This document shows, piece after piece, positions 56,206 through 64,000 of a stretch of 64,000 nucleotides of DNA. Origin of the DNA: Neocallimastix lanati (nom. inval.). Its lineage: Eukaryota; Neocallimastigomycota; Neocallimastigomycetes; Neocallimastigales; Neocallimastigaceae. The notes under the pieces are model-generated. The model searched no databases. It saw only the letters and a list, made by a program, of their open reading frames with translations, and was not told the origin of the DNA. The stretch covers positions 1,140,001 through 1,204,000 of the forward strand of contig JACVTC010000024.1 in NCBI GenBank assembly GCA_016946835.1. The letters run 5' to 3'. A program made the translations under genes and the position numbers. Within the stretch, counting starts at the first letter, position 1. Every line of letters begins with the position of its first letter.

Positions 56206-57537
56206 ATGGGAATAAAATTATCAGAACATTTCGACTATTCAAAATTACTAAAATTCACTTTTCCAACAATTATAATGATGATTTTTACATCATTATATGG
56301 TATTGTGGATGGTATTTTTGTTTCAAATTTTGCTGGAAGTGATTCTTTTGCTGCTATTAACATCGTATGGCCTCTTATTATGGTATTTAGTTCTGTGGGA
56401 TATATGGTTGGTACTGGTGGAAGTGCCTTAGTTTCAAAAACTTTAGGTGAAGAGAAAAAAGAAAAAGCCAATAGATACTTCTCAATGCTTATTTATTTTG
56501 AAATATTATTAGGTATTGTTCTTTCTTTGATTGGATTCTTTATTGTAAGACCATTATCCGAATTAATGGGTGCTGAAGGGGATATATTAGAGTTTGGTGT
56601 CCTCTATGGAAAAATATTACTTCTTCCATTACCCGCTTATGTTCTTCAAAAATCTTTCCAAAGTTTTATGGTGGCAGCTGAAAAACCAAAATTGGGTTTA
56701 TTAATTACAGTATTAGCCGGTTTTACTAATATGTTTTTTGATTTCTTATTCATTTATGTTTTTGGCATGGGTATTGAGGGTGCTGCCATTGCTACTGCTA
56801 TTAGTCAATGTGTTGGTGGTATAGCTCCATTAATCTATTTCATGTGTGAAAACAGTACTCATTTCCGCCTTGTTATGACTCCTCTTGAAATGAAACCAAT
56901 TTCAAAATCTTGCCTAAATGGTATATCTGAAATGATGATGAATATGTCTTTATCTATTGTCAATATGTTATACAACTATCAATTATTAAGAATTGCTGGT
57001 TCAGGAGGTGTTGTTGCCTATGGTATCATACAATATGTTGCTTATACTTTTGAATGTTTCTTTACTGGCTATTCTAATGGTTCAGCTCCAATTATTAGTT
57101 TTCATTATGGTGCTAAAAATACTGATGAATTAAAAAATTTATTCAAAAGAGGTATGACAGTCATCTTCTTCTCTTCATTTATACTCTTTGGAAGTGCTGA
57201 ACTTTCAGCCCCTATGCTTGCAAAAATTTTTGTTGGTTATGATGATGAATTATACTATTTAGCCGTTCCTGCTATTAGAATATACTTTATATTTTTCTTA
57301 ATTACAGGATATAATATCTTTACTTCATCCTTATTTACAGGTCTTAATAATGGTATTGTATCTGCTATCATTTCAATTTCAAGAACTTTAATTTTTGAAA
57401 CTACTATGATTTTAGTATTACCTATCATTTTCGGTTTAAATGGTATTTGGATGGCTGTTTCATCAGCTGAGGGAATTACATTACTTGTTACATTTACATT
57501 ACTTATTTTAAATAGAAAGAAATACCACTATTTCTAA
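56206..57537 (+). CDS. MATE-family efflux transporter, copy 1 (intronless, bacterial-type)
   Basis: 443 codons, one exon, the standard size of bacterial MATE proteins with 12 membrane helices. It starts MGIKLSEHFDYSKLLKFTFP, and IVDGIFVSNFAG in helix 1-2 matches the family start (xVDxxFVxxxxG). VGTGGSALVSKTLGEEKKEK is the conserved helix 2-3 loop. The helix 5-6 segment FFDFLFIYVFGMGIEGAAIA matches the N.xLD..lI...G.GixGAAiAT signature, here with Phe replacing the usual Leu. The C-half repeats the plan (PIISFHYGAKNTDELKNLFK). Known role: cation (H+ or Na+)-coupled export of drugs and metabolites across the plasma membrane. The substrate is unknown. The sequence looks closer to clostridial MATE (MepA/DinF type) than to eukaryotic MATE. 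With no intron in an intron-bearing genome, this suggests transfer from gut bacteria. A related copy follows at 59740. Confidence 0.92.
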   Translation: MGIKLSEHFDYSKLLKFTFPTIIMMIFTSLYGIVDGIFVSNFAGSDSFAAINIVWPLIMVFSSVGYMVGTGGSALVSKTLGEEKKEKANRYFSMLIYFEILLGIVLSLIGFFIVRPLSELMGAEGDILEFGVLYGKILLLPLPAYVLQKSFQSFMVAAEKPKLGLLITVLAGFTNMFFDFLFIYVFGMGIEGAAIATAISQCVGGIAPLIYFMCENSTHFRLVMTPLEMKPISKSCLNGISEMMMNMSLSIVNMLYNYQLLRIAGSGGVVAYGIIQYVAYTFECFFTGYSNGSAPIISFHYGAKNTDELKNLFKRGMTVIFFSSFILFGSAELSAPMLAKIFVGYDDELYYLAVPAIRIYFIFFLITGYNIFTSSLFTGLNNGIVSAIISISRTLIFETTMILVLPIIFGLNGIWMAVSSAEGITLLVTFTLLILNRKKYHYF

Positions 57538-57626
57538 ATAAAATAATAATAATAATAATAAAAACTTAGAAATAAATTTATTAAGTAAATACAGTTTTTT
57601 ATTTTTTCTGTAAGTTTATTTAAAAA

Positions 57627-57666
<40 letters not shown>

Positions 57667-58431
57667 TACATAATTAATCAAAAAAACATTCTTATACACC
57701 TACATAGATATTATAAATTACCAGTCAATTTATTTATTCTATCCAATATTCAATAATTAAACTAGCAAATTTTATATAATATTCATTAAGATAATATATA
57801 TTTTCTTTAAAATCTTTTTTTTTTTACAAAAAAAAAAAAGAAAAAAAATCTAAAAAAAATTAAAACCCCTACACATATATGAATATATATAAGAAGAATG
57901 AATTATATTAATGAAATAAATAATAATATTTATATAGGAAAGTATTATTAAAACTTTATATAATTCACATCATGTAGGTATTAATTTTTGAATTTTTGAA
58001 TTTTCAGCTTTATTATAAAAATTTTTAAATTTAAATTATTTATTTATATATTTATATGCTATTTATTTATTTATTATTTATTTATTTATATATATATTTA
58101 TTATTTATTTCTTCTTTTACTTGAAAAATAATTGTAATAAAATTTAAAATTATAAAAATTTCTAATTAAAAATAAAAATATAACTAATAAAAAATATATA
58201 TATATAATAAAATATAATAAAATAAAATAAAAAAAGAAGATTCTTCAATTATAAATATATATATATATATATATATTTTTTTTTTTTCTATAATAAAAAT
58301 TTTTCTATAAAAAAAAACTTTTCTTGACTGTAGTTGTTTTAGAAGTGGCTTATATAAACAATTAGTTTAATTATACATTAATTATGTATTTTTTTTTTTT
58401 TTGAACTATTCAAATTTATATAATTATACAC
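57538..58431. other. AT-rich spacer between the MATE genes, 5' part
   Basis: No gene, only AT runs, up to the target duplication of the MITE. Confidence 0.55.
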
Positions 58432-58440
58432 GTGTGTAAA

Positions 58441-58565
58441 GGGAGTGAGGCATTTCGCCAGGTTGCATTTCGTCATTTTCTGAAAGCATGTGACGTATAA
58501 AAAAATAGGGCATTTCGACAAATTGTAATAATTCTTCAAGTTGCATTTCACCAAGTTGAAAATTA

Positions 58566-58597
<32 letters not shown>

Positions 58598-58788
58598 AAT
58601 TAAATATTATTAATATTGAATAAAAACAATTTAAAAAAAAATTATTTTAATATTTATTTATTCATTTATTTATATAAATACTACACTTGTCGAAATACAA
58701 CCTGGCGAAATGCAACTTTTTTATACTACGCCACTTGGCGAAATGCAACTTTTTTATACTACGCCACTTGGCGAAATGCAACTTTCCA
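58441..58788. mobile_element. Mutator-like MITE 3 (GCATTTCG family)
   Basis: 348 bp, flanked by a perfect 9-bp direct repeat GTGTGTAAA (58432-58440 and 58789-58797). Left end GGGAGTGAGGCATTTCGCC; reversed right end TGGAAAGTTGCATTTCGCC. The right arm has a direct repeat of 36 bp (TTGGCGAAATGCAACTTTTT then TATACTACGCCAC), present twice plus a part. A short open frame across it (ATWRNATFLYY repeats) is a by-product. It lies between the two MATE genes. Confidence 0.78.
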
Positions 58789-58797
58789 GTGTGTAAA

Positions 58798-59469
58798 TAT
58801 TAATAAATTTTAAAAATAATTCTAAAACTTACTATATAATCAATATTTAATACAAAATTACATTTATATGTTTTAAAAATAATTTTATTTTTTTTAATAA
58901 AAGTTATAATTATATATATTATTATAGTTAACATTAGTAATATTATATTTACTATTAATGAAAATTCTTTAAAAATTTTTAATATGATAATTATTAATAT
59001 TAAAGAATTTTATAAATAGTAAATTTTTTTTATTATTATTAATAAAAAAAAAATAAAAAATAAAAACTAATCTATAAAGCATAACTGAAATTATTTAATT
59101 CACAAAAGAATTGCGTATGAGTATTTTTTTTATTATTATTATTATTATTAATAAAAAAAAATAATAATAAAAAATAAAAACTAATCTATAAAGCATAACT
59201 GAAATTATTTAATTCACAAAAAAATTGTGTATGAGTATTTTTTTTTTTTTATTAATAAAAAAAAAAATAAAAAAAAAAACTAATCTATAAAGTTTCTATT
59301 TAAATATTTTAATTACAGAAAAAAAAATAATAATAATAATTTAAAAATTCTTTTAATATGGATATACAATGATAATATATTAAATAATATATGAACTGCA
59401 AATGAAAAACTTTGTTATTATAAATATAATATATAAATTTTATTCTTTTAATATAATATAATATATTTT

Positions 59470-59500
<31 letters not shown>

Positions 59501-59739
59501 TTAAAAAAATTTTTTTTTTTAAAATCAATAAATATATAAATACATAAATAAATTTGAAAATCAAATAAAATTTTTCTTTTTAAAATAAAAAAATATATAT
59601 TTAAAATTTTTAATGAAACGTATAAAAAATATATTTAATTATAAAGAGTAATCACTGTTACTTTTTATTAATATTACAAAAAAAGGATACCACATAATTT
59701 TTAATTTAAAATAGAAATAATATATAGTATTATATCAAA
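58798..59739. other. AT-rich spacer with tandem repeat at 59040-59300
   Basis: See the separate repeat entry. The rest is poly-A/T. Confidence 0.55.
59040..59300. repeat. Tandem repeat, ~110 bp unit x2.3
   Basis: Unit: AAAACTAATCTATAAAGCAT, AACTGAAATTATTTAATTCA, CAAAA(A/G)AATTG(C/T)GTATGAGT and a poly-T/ATT spacer. Two full copies and the start of a third that ends CTATAAAGTTTC. A diverged solo copy is at 53676-53745. Confidence 0.75.
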
Positions 59740-61071
59740 ATGGGAATAAAATTATCAGAACATTTCAATTTTTCAAAATTATTAAAATTTACTTTTCCAA
59801 CAATAATTATGATGATTTTTACTTCATTATATGGTGTTGTGGATGGTATTTTTATTTCAAATTTTGCTGGAAGTGAACCTTTTGCCGCTATAAATATAGT
59901 ATGGCCAATTATTATGCTATTTAGTACAGTAGGTTTTATGGTTGGAACCGGAGGAAGCGCTTTAGTTTCAAAAACTTTAGGTGAAGAAAAAAAAGAAAAA
60001 GCTAAACAGTATTTTTCAATGCTTATATATTTTGAAATCATTGTAGGTATAATATTTTCAGTTATTGGTATATTTACATTAAGACCAATATCTATATTAA
60101 TGGGTGCGGAAGGTAACATTTTGGACGAAGGTGTAGCGTATGGGAAAATATTATTAATTCCATTAACAGCATTTATTCTTCAAAATTCATTTCAAAGTTT
60201 CATGGTTGCTGCTGAAAGACCTAAATTAGGTTTATTGATTACTGTTATAGCAGGTTTAGCAAATATATTTTTTGACTTTTTACTTGTTTATGTTTTTGAT
60301 TTGGGTATTACGGGTGCTGCTATTGCTACTGCCATTAGTCAATTTGCAGGTGGTTTAATTCCATTAATTTTCTTCATGTTTAAAAATAGTACAAATTATC
60401 GTCTTGTTAAAACTGGTCTTGAAATTAAACCAATTGCTAAAGCGTGTTTAAATGGTCTCTCTGAAATGATGATGAATATTTCGTTATCTCTTGTTAATAT
60501 GTTATATAACTATCAATTATTAAAAATTGAAGGTCCTAACGGTGTTATCGCCTACGGTATTATCATGTATGTTAGTTTTATTTTTGTAGGTACGTTCCTT
60601 GGTTATTCTAATGGTTCAGCACCAATTGTAAGTTTTCATTTTGGTGCAAAAAATACAGATGAATTAAAGAATTTACTTAAGAGAAGTTTAGTGATCATAT
60701 TCCTTGGTTCTATTATTCTTACTGGAATAGGAGAAGCTGCTGCACCTCTCTTATCTTTAATATTTGTTGGTTATGATAATCATTTGTATGAATTTACACT
60801 TAAAGCCATTCGAATATACTTTATCTCTTTTATAATTTTGGGATACAATATTTACGCTTCAGCCTTCTTTACAGGCCTTAATAATGGTATTGTTTCTGCT
60901 ATTATTTCAATATCAAGAACCTTAGTATTTGAAATCACCATGATTTTCGTATTACCCATTTTCTTTGGTGTTACTGGTATTTGGATGGCTGTTTCATTTG
61001 CTGAATTATTATCACTAATTGTTTCTATTGTATTACTGATATTAAATAGAAAGAAATATGATTACTTTTAA
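59740..61071 (+). CDS. MATE-family efflux transporter, copy 2 (intronless, bacterial-type)
   Basis: 443 codons, the same length as the copy at 56206 and aligning without gaps in the parts I compared: MGIKLSEHFNFSKLLKFTFP, VVDGIFISNFAG, MVGTGGSALVSKTLGEEKKE and ANIFFDFLLVYVF. Many synonymous and conservative changes separate the two, so the duplication is not very recent and both have stayed open under selection. The gene order is head to tail, 2.2 kb apart, with a MITE in between. Differences cluster in the second half (for example FVGTFLGYSNGSAP against FECFFTGYSNGSAP), near the substrate cavity. Role and likely bacterial origin as for copy 1; export of different compounds by the two is possible but not shown. 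Confidence 0.92.
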   Translation: MGIKLSEHFNFSKLLKFTFPTIIMMIFTSLYGVVDGIFISNFAGSEPFAAINIVWPIIMLFSTVGFMVGTGGSALVSKTLGEEKKEKAKQYFSMLIYFEIIVGIIFSVIGIFTLRPISILMGAEGNILDEGVAYGKILLIPLTAFILQNSFQSFMVAAERPKLGLLITVIAGLANIFFDFLLVYVFDLGITGAAIATAISQFAGGLIPLIFFMFKNSTNYRLVKTGLEIKPIAKACLNGLSEMMMNISLSLVNMLYNYQLLKIEGPNGVIAYGIIMYVSFIFVGTFLGYSNGSAPIVSFHFGAKNTDELKNLLKRSLVIIFLGSIILTGIGEAAAPLLSLIFVGYDNHLYEFTLKAIRIYFISFIILGYNIYASAFFTGLNNGIVSAIISISRTLVFEITMIFVLPIFFGVTGIWMAVSFAELLSLIVSIVLLILNRKKYDYF

Positions 61072-62961
<1,890 letters not shown>

Positions 62962-62975
62962 GATTAAGAGTCTCA
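62962..62975 (+). other. Primer-binding site, tRNA-Lys(CUU) anticodon-arm type
   Basis: GATTAAGAGTCTCA starts at the base after the LTR. Its complement includes the CTCTTAA loop of tRNA-Lys(CUU). See the copy at 36707-36720. Confidence 0.65.
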
Positions 62976-63036
62976 GTTGACTCATATTATTTATTATTAA
63001 AAGTACTTAATTAATTCGCTTCACCGCTCCGAAATC

Positions 63037-63300
63037 ATGCAAGACTTTAACTTAGCTAAGGACCAACGCCTCCATGGAAAATCCAACTTTAATGAGTGGA
63101 AATTCCTTATTGACAATGCCGCTAAACGTCAAGGTATTAAGGAATTCATGGAAGTCGACGTCGTTGGAAAACTTAATGATGTAGGTTTTAATTACAACCC
63201 CAATGACAACGATGTTATCAACAAGGTAACTACTAAATTAATTACCAAAATGTTACCGCAAGCTCCTGCCGCACCTATTCGAAACAATAATGCTGTGTAA
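63037..63300 (+). pseudogene. copia gag, N-terminal part only
   Basis: 87 codons from ATG: MQDFNLAKDQRLHGKSNFNE, then WKFLIDNAAKRQGIKEFM. This is the copia-type gag start (LxGxNYxxWKxxI). It has more GC than the surroundings. It ends at TAA after ..RNNNAV, far short of a full gag (usually 250-400 residues), and no knuckle or protease follows in the window. The piece lies 60 bp after the primer site, as in a real element, so the element is truncated or was joined to other DNA just after 63300. The stop could also mean a short separate gag piece. Confidence 0.65.
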
Positions 63301-63324
63301 CGAAATCTTCAGTTAGTAAAATTA

Positions 63325-63405
63325 GAACTTTGGTTCAATGGTTAGTTACATTGACCATGACCAATACTTCATGGGTTCGACTCACACCTCAACCCATTTT
63401 GCATA
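63325..63405 (+). other. tRNA-like sequence with A and B boxes
   Basis: TGGTTCAATGG (63331-63341) fits the D-arm/A box of tRNA-Gly type, and GGTTCGACTC (63374-63383) the T-loop/B box. They are 33 bp apart and followed by CCCATTTT. The acceptor and T stems do not pair well, so it is not a working tRNA. A tRNA-derived SINE head or tRNA relic fits better. Confidence 0.45.
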
Positions 63406-63876
63406 AATAATTATTTTATTAATTATTTTATTAATTATTAATAATATCTTCTTGAATATTCTTTCTGTATAAAATTATAGAAAGTTAAAGATTCTTTCGG
63501 TTCGTAATTCAACCGAAATGAATTTAGAAATTCTTATTATATAAATTATTTTATTCTTTTTTGATAAGATTCATTTTCATCAATTAAAATCTATATTCTA
63601 GAAACTTTACATTATTAATTATTACAAACATATTTCTAAATATTTCTTTAAAATTATTTTTACATGTTAAAACTGTTTTTCCGTTAAAAGTATAAATAGT
63701 GCGAACTTCACGAATGAAAATATTTTTCTTCGTGCTTTTATTAATAATAATTAACGTATAAGTAATTCGAAATATTACCTTGTTGATTAATATTAATAAT
63801 TATTTTAAATTTTATAATTAATAAAAAATATTTCTAATAAAACGAATTATTTATACAGATAGTGTAAACCTATTGA
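63406..63876. other. Spacer with two hairpins and a TATA-like box
   Basis: A perfect 8-bp stem TTTCGGTT/AACCGAAA lies at 63495-63518. A second hairpin, CACGAA..TTCGTG, is near 63708-63735. TATAAATAG stands at 63691. This may be another promoter or LTR; nothing more can be said. Confidence 0.4.
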
Positions 63877-64000
63877 GTTTTCTCCTTTCTGTGTTTCTAT
63901 ATCTCATCCCGCCTTTACAATAGAAGCACCTCCGTTACAATAAAAGCACCTGCTAATCCAAGCCCTCAATACCTTTACGCTATCCCGCAGACATTCTACT
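63877..64000 (+). CDS. Possible coding piece running off the window
   Basis: Open from after a TGA at 63874 to the end, reading FSFLCFYISSRLYNRSTSVT, then IKAPANPSPQYLYAIPQTFY. GC is clearly higher than the flanks. There is no ATG, so it would be an internal exon or a retroelement leader. The paired words TTACAATAGAAGCACCTCC and TTACAATAAAAGCACCTGC form a short direct repeat. Family unknown. Confidence 0.3.

Noticed and set aside
58616-58813. Plus frame with ATWRNATFLYY repeats
   Set aside because: Translation of the repeated right arm of the MITE; no sensible start or family.
59730-60119. 129-codon frame antisense to MATE copy 2
   Set aside because: Antisense shadow; its counterpart appears over MATE copy 1 because the genes are related.

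Overview
The window looks like a piece of an anaerobic gut fungus genome (Neocallimastigomycota; I cannot fix the genus). Intergenic DNA is almost pure A+T, with long poly-A/T runs and huge AAT/TTA arrays. The genes are islands of higher GC cut by short GT..AG introns. The strongest clade marker is a broken tandem of fungal cellulosome dockerin modules joined by a Thr-rich linker (32.8-33.85 kb). No prokaryotic operon structure is seen.

Supported protein genes: a Bet1-type Qc-SNARE (2033-2969, four exons); two near-identical five-exon genes, each encoding two tandem double-stranded-RNA-binding-like domains (5102-7005 and 9745-11501); a sugar-porter MFS transporter (17775-19587, two exons); an SLC25A46/Ugo1-like carrier (39717-42239, four exons); histone H3 (45546-46106, two exons); and two intronless, bacterial-looking MATE transporters (56206-57537 and 59740-61071). 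A frameshifted Cys-rich membrane protein (26935-27731) and a broken spliced gene of unknown type (51451-52490) are also visible. I worked out exon joins by hand from splice sites, phase and protein continuity.

Layout: 0-5 kb holds the SNARE gene and simple-sequence DNA. 4.7-15.2 kb is an accessory block built by tandem duplication: the two dsRBM genes, a foldback inverted repeat beside the first, tandem copies of a last-exon fragment beside the second, and several decayed ankyrin-repeat fragments. 19.6-26.9 kb is gene-poor AT minisatellite DNA. 28.6-37.0 kb is a decayed Ty1/copia-type LTR retrotransposon on the minus strand with the dockerin relic inside it. 37.2-38.5 kb and 58.4-58.8 kb carry small TIR elements with 9-bp target duplications (Mutator-like MITEs). 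49-53 kb has further copia debris. 62.6 kb to the end is a second copia LTR, its primer site and a truncated gag.

Most distinctive points: the paired dsRBM genes with a spare upstream first exon and a neighbouring ~100-bp-arm hairpin; a shared retrotransposon primer site that reads as the anticodon arm of tRNA-Lys(CUU), suggesting copia-style half-tRNA priming; the previously unnamed (to me) GCATTTCG MITE family; and a SLC25A46-like gene in a lineage whose mitochondria are reduced to hydrogenosomes.
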